Shown: positions 15,330 through 22,865 of the stretch, piece by piece
Numbering within the stretch: the first letter of the stretch is position 1
Layout of the letters: each line of letters opens with the position of its first letter
From: Prevotella sp. CAG:1185
Lineage (GTDB): Bacteria > Bacteroidota > Bacteroidia > Bacteroidales > Bacteroidaceae
Reading direction: 5' to 3'
Assembly (NCBI GenBank): GCA_000436695.1
Contig: HF992624.1
Span: forward strand, 1 to 23,868
DNA: 23,868 bases
The notes under the pieces: generated by a model
Databases searched by the model: none
What the model was told of the DNA's origin: nothing
Seen by the model: only the letters and a program-made list of their open reading frames with translations
Program-made: the position numbers and the translations under genes

Positions 15330-16619
15330 ATGAAAATTATACAAGTGTTGCTGACTCTTGTTTTTACCAGTTTTTTCTTCTTTCCTTTCTATTTTACATT
15401 CTTGCCTACAGTCAATACAAAAATGATGATGGCAGCTTTGGGAGGATTTCTTTTATTGGTGAAGTTAGCAAGAAGTGGAAGCGCTCAGATTGATAAAGGT
15501 ATATTTTCGGTATCATTGTGGGCAATATTGGTTTCTTTAGCCAGTTTAATTTCAATGGTATTGAATAATACGCCGGACGATTCTTATCTTGGATATGTTG
15601 TATCAATGTGGGTTTGGCTGGCAGCTGCATATTTTGTAGTTAGCGCAATCAAGTTCACTCACGGGTCAGTAACTATAGAAAGAGTTTGCGTATATCTTAT
15701 TACAGTAGGAGTATTGCAATGTTTCTTGGCAATTGCTGTAGATACTATTCCTGTTGTTAAAACTTTTATCGACAGTATTCTTGCCGGTGAAGGCTTTATG
15801 GGTAAAAATGAGACTCGTCTTTATGGTTTAGGCTGTGCCCTTGATGTTGCCGGAACACGATTCTCTGCATTGTTGGTAATGATAGCCTTTTTGTTGCCAA
15901 AAACTGCGCAAAAGGAGAAAAGTAAACTTTATATGACGTTACTTCTTGTTGCGTTTTGTGTATTGGTAGGCATAGGAAGCATAATAGGCCGAACTACAGT
16001 CGTCGGTGCAGTATTGGCACTTTTATATATGTTTTATACCTTTATATTTAAAAATAATATTCCAGATGATATCCGTAAAAAGTTAATGCAATGGGTTGTT
16101 GGCGGAATGTTTGTTGGAATTGTTGTTGCTGTTGGTTTATATAATTTTAGTCCCCAATGGCAAAAATATTTCCAATTTGGATTTGAAGGTTTCTTCAGTT
16201 TGGCTGAAACAGGACGTTGGGAGGTTCATTCAAATAGTCAGTTAGCCGCTCAGTTCCTTTTACCTGATAATGCCTGGACCTGGATTATCGGTGATGGCTA
16301 TATCGCTTCGACGACGATTGACCCATATTATATCGGCAAGGCATGGACAGGATTCTATAAAGGTACAGATGTCGGATATTCGCGATTCTTGTTCTATTTC
16401 GGTCTTATTGGCTTAGTAATATTCTCCTTATTCTTTGTGAAAGTCTGTCAAGTATGTGCCAATAGAATAAAGGAATATAAATATATGTTTGTCATCTTCT
16501 TGCTGATAAATTTTATTGTGTGGTTTAAAGTTTCAACAGACATATTTGTTGTATTTGCTCCTTTCTTATGCTTGTCGGCATTGAAGGATGAAGATGGTCA
16601 AGAATTAGTAAAACAATGA
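15330..16619 (+). CDS. wzy: Wzy-like polysaccharide polymerase / O-antigen ligase family protein
   Basis: This 429-aa protein has about 10-11 hydrophobic helices. A periplasmic loop near residues 275-350 contains GRWEVHS and DNAWTWIIGDGYI. This architecture matches Wzy/O-antigen-ligase-type proteins, where the late loop is essential. As the only such gene in the window it is the likely repeat-unit polymerase. Wzy proteins have poor sequence conservation, so the call rests on topology and context. It overlaps the next GT4 by 4 bp. Confidence 0.72.
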   Translation: MKIIQVLLTLVFTSFFFFPFYFTFLPTVNTKMMMAALGGFLLLVKLARSGSAQIDKGIFSVSLWAILVSLASLISMVLNNTPDDSYLGYVVSMWVWLAAAYFVVSAIKFTHGSVTIERVCVYLITVGVLQCFLAIAVDTIPVVKTFIDSILAGEGFMGKNETRLYGLGCALDVAGTRFSALLVMIAFLLPKTAQKEKSKLYMTLLLVAFCVLVGIGSIIGRTTVVGAVLALLYMFYTFIFKNNIPDDIRKKLMQWVVGGMFVGIVVAVGLYNFSPQWQKYFQFGFEGFFSLAETGRWEVHSNSQLAAQFLLPDNAWTWIIGDGYIASTTIDPYYIGKAWTGFYKGTDVGYSRFLFYFGLIGLVIFSLFFVKVCQVCANRIKEYKYMFVIFLLINFIVWFKVSTDIFVVFAPFLCLSALKDEDGQELVKQ

Positions 16620-17761
16620 AAATAATCTATTGCACCCATTCAACATACAACCCCGGCGGAATGGAGCGTGTGCTGCTGAATAAGGTAACATATCTTTCGC
16701 GCCTTAAGGGATGGGATGTTTCTATTGTTACAACAGACCAGCATCACAGGCCGCCGTTCTATCCGTTTCCTGAGAATGTGAGGATGACGGATCTGGACAT
16801 AAATTATTCGGACGACAATGACAAAGGGACGTTGAAAAAGATTTGCGGCTATTTGCGCAAGAGAAGGGAACACAAACGTAAACTGACTGAGCTGCTGAAA
16901 AAGGAAAAGGTCGACATCGTGGTGTCGCTCTATCCGTCGGAATCGTCGTTCATCCCGGAGATAAAAGACGGCAGCAAGAAAGTGCTGGAGCTGCATTTCT
17001 GTAAGTTCTTCCGTCTGCAATACGGACGCAAAGGTCTGATGGGACTGATAGACAAATGGCGCACACGGCAGGATGAACGCATAGTAAGAAGGTTTGACAA
17101 GTTTGTAGTGCTTACCAACGAAGACCGCGGCTATTGGGGCAGTCTGCCGAACATAGAGGTGATACCCAATGCGGCAATGCATGTGAGCGACCGCTATTCA
17201 GATGTTACCGCAAAAAGAATAATAGCCGTAGGCAGGCTTGACTATCAGAAAGGTTTCGACAGGCTGATACGTGCGTGGGAGATAGTGCAGCGCAACTCTT
17301 ATTTTACCGACTGGCATCTCGACATCTTCGGCCAGGGCGAATGGCAGGAGATGCTGCAGCAGATGATTGACGAAAGACATCTGCAGGACACGATGCGTAT
17401 AAACAGTCCGACAAAGCAGATTGGCGATGAATACGCTCGAAGCTCAATGCTGGTGATGAGTTCCAATTACGAAGGCTTTCCGATGGTGATGATCGAGGCA
17501 ATGGCATGCGGGCTGCCCGTTGTGTCGTTCGACTTTAAGTGCGGTCCAAAGGACATCATCAAGGACGGCGAGAACGGACTGCTGGTAAGCAACGGTGACA
17601 TTCAGGCACTGGCAGACGCCATGATGAATGTGATGGTTGACGAAGAATATAGAAAGAGACTGTCGAAAAACGCTCTTAACGTGGTTTCCACTTATTCAGA
17701 AGAAACGGTGATGAATAAATGGATAAGCCTGTTTAATTCTTTAACCCAAACCGGGTGTTAA
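16616..17761 (+). CDS. Glycosyltransferase family 4
   Basis: This 381-aa GT-B enzyme has N-terminal CTHSTYNPGGMERVLLNKVTY and a C-terminal Rossmann domain starting RIIAVGRLDYQKGFDRLI at about 201. The E-x7-E motif is E286/E294 (YEGFPMVMIEAMACGLPVV). The following CGPKDII is common in capsule GT4 enzymes. It should be a retaining cytoplasmic transferase. G/C content rises sharply at this gene compared with the preceding ones. Confidence 0.89.
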   Translation: MKIIYCTHSTYNPGGMERVLLNKVTYLSRLKGWDVSIVTTDQHHRPPFYPFPENVRMTDLDINYSDDNDKGTLKKICGYLRKRREHKRKLTELLKKEKVDIVVSLYPSESSFIPEIKDGSKKVLELHFCKFFRLQYGRKGLMGLIDKWRTRQDERIVRRFDKFVVLTNEDRGYWGSLPNIEVIPNAAMHVSDRYSDVTAKRIIAVGRLDYQKGFDRLIRAWEIVQRNSYFTDWHLDIFGQGEWQEMLQQMIDERHLQDTMRINSPTKQIGDEYARSSMLVMSSNYEGFPMVMIEAMACGLPVVSFDFKCGPKDIIKDGENGLLVSNGDIQALADAMMNVMVDEEYRKRLSKNALNVVSTYSEETVMNKWISLFNSLTQTGC

Positions 17762-17946
17762 GATTCGGTCGGGATTTTTGCTTTATATTGAGCTGATTTT
17801 TGTCAGCTTCTTTGCAGGCATAGCGGGCTATGTCAATAAGCTAATAAAAATATGCCAACAGAAAACAAAAGACGGCTGAAAGTATGAATGTACAAAATAG
17901 ATAAAACCATGTGCGGTCTGACGACCGATTAGGGTTTAACTAAGAA
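17762..17946 (+). promoter_or_regulatory. Intergenic region with two small hairpins between GT4 genes
   Basis: This is the first long gap after a run of tightly packed genes. AGCTGA/TCAGCT form a 6-bp stem at 17791-17808, and CGGTC/GACCG a 5-bp stem with a 4-nt loop at 17914-17927, just before the next ATG. Either could pause or end transcription or affect translation. No clear TAnnTTTG promoter is seen. Confidence 0.3.
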
Positions 17947-19179
17947 ATGAAAACACTACTTCAGATAAATCCTGTGTTGCGCGTTTCAACATCAACGGGA
18001 CGCATAATGCAGGAGATAGGCGAGCTGGCCCTGCAGAACGGATGGCGGAGCTATATAGCCTACGGCAAGGGGCGCGACGGGATAAAGACCTGCAAGTCGG
18101 AAACTATTCCCGTGGGCAGTCTGTGCAGCACTCTGTGGCACGGCGTTGAGACGCGCCTGCTTGACCGCCACGGACTAGCCTCTACACACGCCACGCGCGA
18201 GTTTGTAAAGGAGATAGACCGTATACATCCGGACATCATACACATACACAACATTCACGGCTATTTCCTGAATTACCGTGTGCTGTTCGACTATCTGTCG
18301 CGCAGCGGCATACCGGTGGTGTGGACGGTACATGACTGTTGGCTGTACACCGGCCACTGCTATTATTATTCATATGCCGGATGCGACAAGTGGCAGACAG
18401 GCTGCGGCGGTTGTCCGCAGCAGAGAGAATTCCCCGCAAGCTTTATCGTTGACAGAAGCAGGCGGAACTTTGAGGACAAGAAAGCCGCCTTCACCTCAAT
18501 GCCGAAGGACAAGCTGGTGATTGTGCCTGTGTCGGAATGGATAAGGAGCGAGATGTCAAAGTCGTTTCTTGGCGGATATAACTTTAGAGTGATTCACAAC
18601 GGCATAAACACCGACGTGTTTAAGATATGTAACGAGAATGATGTGATAGAGAAATACGGACTGAAGGGCAAGCACATACTTCTGGGCGTGGCAAGTATAT
18701 GGAGCCGCGAGAAGGGTTTTGACGATTTTATGCAGCTCAGTCGTATGCTTAACGACGACGAGACGATAGTGCTGGTCGGAATAAAGAATGAAGAAAGAAA
18801 GAAACTTCCGAACAATATAATAGGAATATCCAGAACTGAGAATGTAAATCAACTTGCCGAACTGTATTCAGTGGCTGATGCCTTCATAAATCCTACGTGG
18901 CAGGATAATTATCCTACGGTGAACCTGGAGGCTATATCTTGCGGCACGCCCGTGATAACCTATCGCACGGGGGGCAGCGTTGAGGCCGTGACAGACAGTA
19001 CAGGCTATGTTGTTGAACAAGGAGACGTTAAAGGACTGCTCGACGCGGCGCGTGCCGTGCGGCAGCGCGGAAAAGACCATTACCGCGCATCGTGCCGACA
19101 ATACGCTCTTCGACACTTTAGAAAGGAAGATCGTTATGCGGACTATTTCCGCCTTTATGATGAATTGATGAAAATCTAA
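17947..19179 (+). CDS. Glycosyltransferase family 4 (WcaC/colanic-acid-type cysteine motif)
   Basis: This 410-aa GT-B enzyme has HPDIIHIHNIHGYFLNY at about 94-110, then VVWTVHDCWLYTGHC and a Cys cluster GCDKWQTGCGGCPQ. Both are characteristic of a GT4 subgroup found in colanic-acid-like and Bacteroides capsule loci. The C-terminal half has LLGVASIWSREKGFDDFM and a late NPTWQDNYPTVNLEAISCGTPVI E-x7-E-type block. The Cys cluster may bind a metal or be structural. It is GC-rich (40 of 60 bases at 18121-18180). Confidence 0.88.
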   Translation: MKTLLQINPVLRVSTSTGRIMQEIGELALQNGWRSYIAYGKGRDGIKTCKSETIPVGSLCSTLWHGVETRLLDRHGLASTHATREFVKEIDRIHPDIIHIHNIHGYFLNYRVLFDYLSRSGIPVVWTVHDCWLYTGHCYYYSYAGCDKWQTGCGGCPQQREFPASFIVDRSRRNFEDKKAAFTSMPKDKLVIVPVSEWIRSEMSKSFLGGYNFRVIHNGINTDVFKICNENDVIEKYGLKGKHILLGVASIWSREKGFDDFMQLSRMLNDDETIVLVGIKNEERKKLPNNIIGISRTENVNQLAELYSVADAFINPTWQDNYPTVNLEAISCGTPVITYRTGGSVEAVTDSTGYVVEQGDVKGLLDAARAVRQRGKDHYRASCRQYALRHFRKEDRYADYFRLYDELMKI

Positions 19180-19250
19180 TCTCCCAAAAAGGTCATTAAT
19201 TTTAACAATTTATTATTCTCATTTATTGATTTTTATTTGTCTTAGTCATT

Positions 19251-19328
19251 ATCAGAGGTCTGTTTGTCCTGCTGGTTTATCCTTAGTTTTATAATCTTTT
19301 GGCTTAAAGGACAAACGGACTCTCTGAT
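19251..19328. repeat. Long near-perfect inverted repeat upstream of the six-HTH gene
   Basis: The left arm 19251-19270 and right arm 19308-19328 align at 19 of 21 positions when one is reverse-complemented, with one single-base gap and one T/C difference. As RNA this gives a stem of about 20 bp with one bulge and one G-U pair, and a 37-nt loop. No T tract follows on either strand, so it is not a normal terminator. It ends 56 bp before the ATG of the multi-HTH protein, so an operator for that protein or an RNA control element are both possible. Confidence 0.75.
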
Positions 19329-19384
19329 GTGTAGATCTAAATGGCAAACTGCTTATGACCTCTTTGGACTAAAATAATTTATTT

Positions 19385-20677
19385 ATGAATACCAGTGGAA
19401 AATATCAGGCAGAATGTAATTTATTAACAAAGCGAGAGCAATCTGTAGTCTTACGCCGGCAGGCATTGCACTTAAAGTATGAAAAGGCAGTAAAGCTTTA
19501 TGAAGAGACAGACAAATCGTTAAAGAAAATAGCTGAAGAATGTAATGTGTCTGTTGGAGGCTTAGGCAGTTATTTAAGGCGTTATTGGCGAGAACTGGTT
19601 TTACGTCGCAACAGAATTTCTGTAAACGATGAAAGTTTGCAGTCGGTAAAGATTCTTGAAGCAGGAAAACAAAATATAAACGCCCATACAAAATATAAAG
19701 ATGCAGTGGCAGCCTGCGATTCGTTAGCTTTTATTGATCTGAACATTTCACAAATAGCGCGCAAATATGGCGTTGGAGCAACGGCATTGACGAATTTTAT
19801 GCGCATACATTATCATGATACGCTAGTATGGCGTGATCGGGTGCGCAAAAGGCTCGGCATAAACGACCGCATAGTTCATGGAGCACGTAACAAATGTATA
19901 AAACAGTATGCGGAGGCTGTGGAGATGTATAAAAATACGGATATGACCATGTCTGAAATATCAGAACGGTGTAATGTCTCTCTCAGCGGATTCAGCCAGC
20001 ACATGAGGTTTTATCACAGTGATATACTTAAGGAAAAACGTAAGGAACGTAAAAATTCAGAAGCTACAAAGACCTTTGGAAAGATGACAGGCAACGGCCG
20101 TACATACAAGCCCTCGCAGACTACAGAGCGGAAATATGCCGAAGCCTTAGACTTGTATAAGAACACGGCAATGACAATGAAGGATATAGCCAACCGTACA
20201 GGCGTTTCTGCTGAAGGGCTGCGTTCTTATCTGCATAAATGGCATAAAGACCTTGTTCTTGAACATCTAGGCATTACAGGAGATGTTGATGAAAACACTG
20301 ACTTGCGCAAGGCAAAGAAACGCCTTAAGAGTGTGGCGGCAAAATATGCCGACGCAATAGAAAGCCTGAGAAAACATCCCCGCCCCGTGTCGAAGGTGGC
20401 TTCCGAATTCGGATTACATGTAGAAGTGTTCCGTGATTATCTTAGTAAACATGAGTCAGATTTGTTAGAGAATCATGGAATGATACTATCAACCGCAGGA
20501 AAAAAGGTGTATAGCAGAAGTGTTGAAAAATATTCAGAGGCGGTGAAACTGTATGAAACAACGCCCGAGAGTCTTAAGTCGATTTCAAAACGCCTTGGAC
20601 TTACTTATAACAGCCTGGGCGGATATATACGCCGTAATTATCCAGAGGTTATTGTTCATCATCAAGATTTGTTGTGA
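19385..20677 (+). CDS. Protein of six tandem helix-turn-helix-like repeats
   Basis: This 430-aa soluble, basic protein has no membrane segment or signal peptide. Six repeats begin at the conserved Y of [KQ]Y-x-[ED]-A-[VIL]: Y32, Y104, Y175, Y251, Y321 and Y383, with spacings of 72, 71, 76, 70 and 62. Each repeat runs: KYxEAVxLY helix, a short TDxS linker, LKxIAxxxNVS (helix and turn), then GLxxYLRRxYxDLV (recognition-like helix). The second to third helices look like the HTH of Hin/Fis/homeodomain-like DNA-binding domains, for example MKDIANRTGVSAEGLRSYL in repeat 4. There is no catalytic domain. I do not recognise the family. A sequence-specific DNA-binding array regulating this locus is the simplest inference. 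It lies between two GT4 genes, with its own 205-bp upstream region. Confidence 0.75.
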   Translation: MNTSGKYQAECNLLTKREQSVVLRRQALHLKYEKAVKLYEETDKSLKKIAEECNVSVGGLGSYLRRYWRELVLRRNRISVNDESLQSVKILEAGKQNINAHTKYKDAVAACDSLAFIDLNISQIARKYGVGATALTNFMRIHYHDTLVWRDRVRKRLGINDRIVHGARNKCIKQYAEAVEMYKNTDMTMSEISERCNVSLSGFSQHMRFYHSDILKEKRKERKNSEATKTFGKMTGNGRTYKPSQTTERKYAEALDLYKNTAMTMKDIANRTGVSAEGLRSYLHKWHKDLVLEHLGITGDVDENTDLRKAKKRLKSVAAKYADAIESLRKHPRPVSKVASEFGLHVEVFRDYLSKHESDLLENHGMILSTAGKKVYSRSVEKYSEAVKLYETTPESLKSISKRLGLTYNSLGGYIRRNYPEVIVHHQDLL

Positions 20678-20771
20678 TGAATGATTTTTGCCAATCAAAT
20701 TAACTGAACTTCAATTAATAAACACAGATGATTTAATCTGTTTTTTGATTTTTGCCGAGAGAAAAACTTAT

Positions 20772-21911
20772 ATGATTAATAAAAATTTAAAAGTATTACA
20801 ATTAGGTAAGTTCTACCCGATAAGCGGCGGAGTGGAGAAAGTGGCATACGACCTGATGACCGGTATGTCAGAGCGCGGCGTCGACTGCGATATGATGTGT
20901 GCAGCCACTCATGGCGCGAGTAGAATCGTTTCTGTGAATGATCATGCAAAGATTTTCTGCAGCCATACATTAATCAAGGTTGCAGCGACTATGATTTCTC
21001 CCGCGATGATCTTTGCGTTAAGGAAAGTGCAGGGACAGTATGACATCATCCATGTACACCATCCTGACCCTATGGCCTGTCTGGCTTTGCTCCTGTCTGG
21101 CTATAAAGGAAAGGTGGTGCTCCATTGGCACAGCGATATCCAGAAACAGCGGATGTTGCTCAAGTTGTATATACCTCTGCAAAAATGGTTGCTTAAGCGT
21201 GCCGACGTAATTGTAGGCACGTCGCCTGTATATCTGTCGGAGTCGCCGTTTCTTTGTGATGTGCAGAATAAGACAGTATGTCTGCCGATAGGCGTTGACC
21301 CTATGACTCCCGATCCTGTGAGAGTGAAGGCCATTAAGGATAAATACAAAGGTAAGAAAATCATTTTCTCTTTAGGGCGGCTAGTGGCATATAAAGGTTA
21401 TGCCTTTCTTGTTGCCGCGGCTAAATATCTTAAGGACAACTACATGATACTTATCGGCGGCACAGGTGCGCTGCGCGACGAGTTGCAGAACGAAATTAAC
21501 GATATGCAGCTTCAGGGAAAGGTCGAGCTGCTCGGCCGTGTCAGCGACGAGGATCTTCCTTCTTATTATGGCGCCTGCGATGTGTTCTGCCTCAGTAGTG
21601 TGCAGAAGACTGAGGCTTTTGGCATAGTACAGATCGAAGCCATGTCGTGTGGAAAGCCCATCATTGCCACAAACATACCCCAGTCGGGAGTATCTTGGGT
21701 TAATGCTCACGAGCAGTCGGGCATCAATGTCTCGCCTGGCAGCGCCTACGAACTGTCAAAGGCAATAGAAACTGTGGTGGAAAGCAAATCGGCTTATGAT
21801 AAATATTCTGAAGGAGCGCTTAACAGATACAAGCATCTGTTTACAAAAGACGAAATGATAGCCAGATGTCTGGATATATACAATAAAATGATAAATGAAA
21901 CTAAACAATAA
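20772..21911 (+). CDS. Glycosyltransferase family 4
   Basis: This is a 379-aa GT-B enzyme starting at ATG 20772. The upstream in-frame TTG at 20688 adds 28 residues without family likeness, and the GT4 start LKVLQLGKFYPISGGVEKVAY lies just after the ATG. YDIIHVHHPDPMACLALL, HWHSDIQKQ, FSLGRLVAYKGYAFLV at about 226 and TEAFGIVQIEAMSCGKPII (E-x7-E) are all typical. It is related to mannosyl/N-acetyl-sugar GT4 enzymes of O-antigen loci. It sits 11 bp before the initiating transferase, and may add the second sugar, which is inference. Confidence 0.88.
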   Translation: MINKNLKVLQLGKFYPISGGVEKVAYDLMTGMSERGVDCDMMCAATHGASRIVSVNDHAKIFCSHTLIKVAATMISPAMIFALRKVQGQYDIIHVHHPDPMACLALLLSGYKGKVVLHWHSDIQKQRMLLKLYIPLQKWLLKRADVIVGTSPVYLSESPFLCDVQNKTVCLPIGVDPMTPDPVRVKAIKDKYKGKKIIFSLGRLVAYKGYAFLVAAAKYLKDNYMILIGGTGALRDELQNEINDMQLQGKVELLGRVSDEDLPSYYGACDVFCLSSVQKTEAFGIVQIEAMSCGKPIIATNIPQSGVSWVNAHEQSGINVSPGSAYELSKAIETVVESKSAYDKYSEGALNRYKHLFTKDEMIARCLDIYNKMINETKQ

Positions 21912-21922
21912 TAGAAATAAAC

Positions 21923-22549
21923 ATGAGTGAAGGCAATCATTGTAAGCGTAATAAGATGACTATTATTGCGCGTATGCTTAAACGTTTTTTTGATGTAATC
22001 GGCAGTTTTGTGGCGTTGATAGTTACCTCGCCAGCTTTTATAGTGATTTATATTATGATAAAGCATGAGGATGGAGGTCCGGCTATTTTTAAACAAGAAC
22101 GTATAGGGCAGGGCGGCAAGCCGTTCACCTTGTATAAGTTTCGCTCGATGGTGGTAAAATCTGAGTCGGACGGCAAACCTGCATTGTGTCAGAAAGACGA
22201 CATGCGGTTGACTAAAGTTGGAAAATTTATACGTGAGCATCATCTCGATGAACTTCCGCAGTTCTGGAATGTTCTTAAAGGAGAAATGAGCTTTGTCGGT
22301 CCGCGACCTGAACGTAAGTTTTTTGTCGACAAGATAACAGCCATTAATCCTGATTATGAGCTTCTCTACCAGATAAAGCCGGGACTATTCTCTCCGGCAA
22401 CACTCTATAACGGATACACCGATACTATGGAAAAGATGCTTGAGCGCCTGAGGATGGATCTTAAATATCTGCGCGAGCGTTCGTTGTGGCTCGACTTTAA
22501 GATAATTGTTCTTACGGTGTCGTCGATAGTATCCGGAAAGAAATTTTAA
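21923..22549 (+). CDS. Initiating undecaprenyl-phosphate sugar-phosphate transferase (PF02397)
   Basis: This 208-aa monotopic PglC-type phosphoglycosyltransferase has one hydrophobic re-entrant helix at about 22-46. FKQERIGQGGKPFTLYKFRSM follows at about 56-76. The catalytic D109-E110 lies in HLDELPQFWNVLKG, followed by EMSFVGPRPE at 121-130. It should transfer a sugar phosphate from a nucleotide diphospho-sugar to undecaprenyl phosphate, starting the repeat unit. Initiating enzymes often lie near the end of Bacteroidales capsule operons, as here. The ATG at 21923 is used; 21956 is a possible shorter start. Confidence 0.92.
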   Translation: MSEGNHCKRNKMTIIARMLKRFFDVIGSFVALIVTSPAFIVIYIMIKHEDGGPAIFKQERIGQGGKPFTLYKFRSMVVKSESDGKPALCQKDDMRLTKVGKFIREHHLDELPQFWNVLKGEMSFVGPRPERKFFVDKITAINPDYELLYQIKPGLFSPATLYNGYTDTMEKMLERLRMDLKYLRERSLWLDFKIIVLTVSSIVSGKKF

Positions 22550-22570
22550 AACATACGACATAACATATAA

Positions 22571-22852
22571 ATGGATAAAATGATATTGAGCCCTAAGCAG
22601 GGACTTAAACTCAGAAAAATCGGCAGTCAGTATATGATTGTTGATGTTTCTGGCGAAAATGTAAATATGAGCGATGTATACAGCCTTAACCGCACAGCTG
22701 CCCTGTTATGGCAGCAGGTGGAGAAAGGCGGAGCCACTCCTGACATGCTGTCAGATTATTTATGCGAAAATTTCGATATAGATAAAGAAGTGGCTGCTAA
22801 TGACATTGAACGACAGATTGCCGAATGGAAAGAGTTTGGCCTGTTGCAATGA
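22571..22852 (+). CDS. PqqD-like small protein
   Basis: This 93-aa protein has a PqqD-like beta-rich N-terminus (LKLRKIGSQYMIVDVSGENVNM), followed by YSLNRTAALLWQQV and a helical tail ending WKEFGLLQ. The pattern of a final [EQ]xxGLL after Nxtaa..W is typical of PF05402. In RiPP pathways this fold binds precursor peptides. In polysaccharide loci the small PqqD-like proteins are of unknown role. It is 14 bp before the nucleotidyltransferase gene, so the two are probably co-translated. Confidence 0.8.
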   Translation: MDKMILSPKQGLKLRKIGSQYMIVDVSGENVNMSDVYSLNRTAALLWQQVEKGGATPDMLSDYLCENFDIDKEVAANDIERQIAEWKEFGLLQ

Positions 22853-22865
22853 TTTGAATATCTGA

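Noticed and set aside
16640..17182. Minus-strand 180-codon frame inside a GT4 gene
   Set aside because: Shadow frame; the plus strand has all GT4 motifs.
20688..20771. TTG start extending the third GT4 by 28 residues
   Set aside because: The extension precedes the normal GT4 start and has no family likeness; the ATG at 20772 fits.
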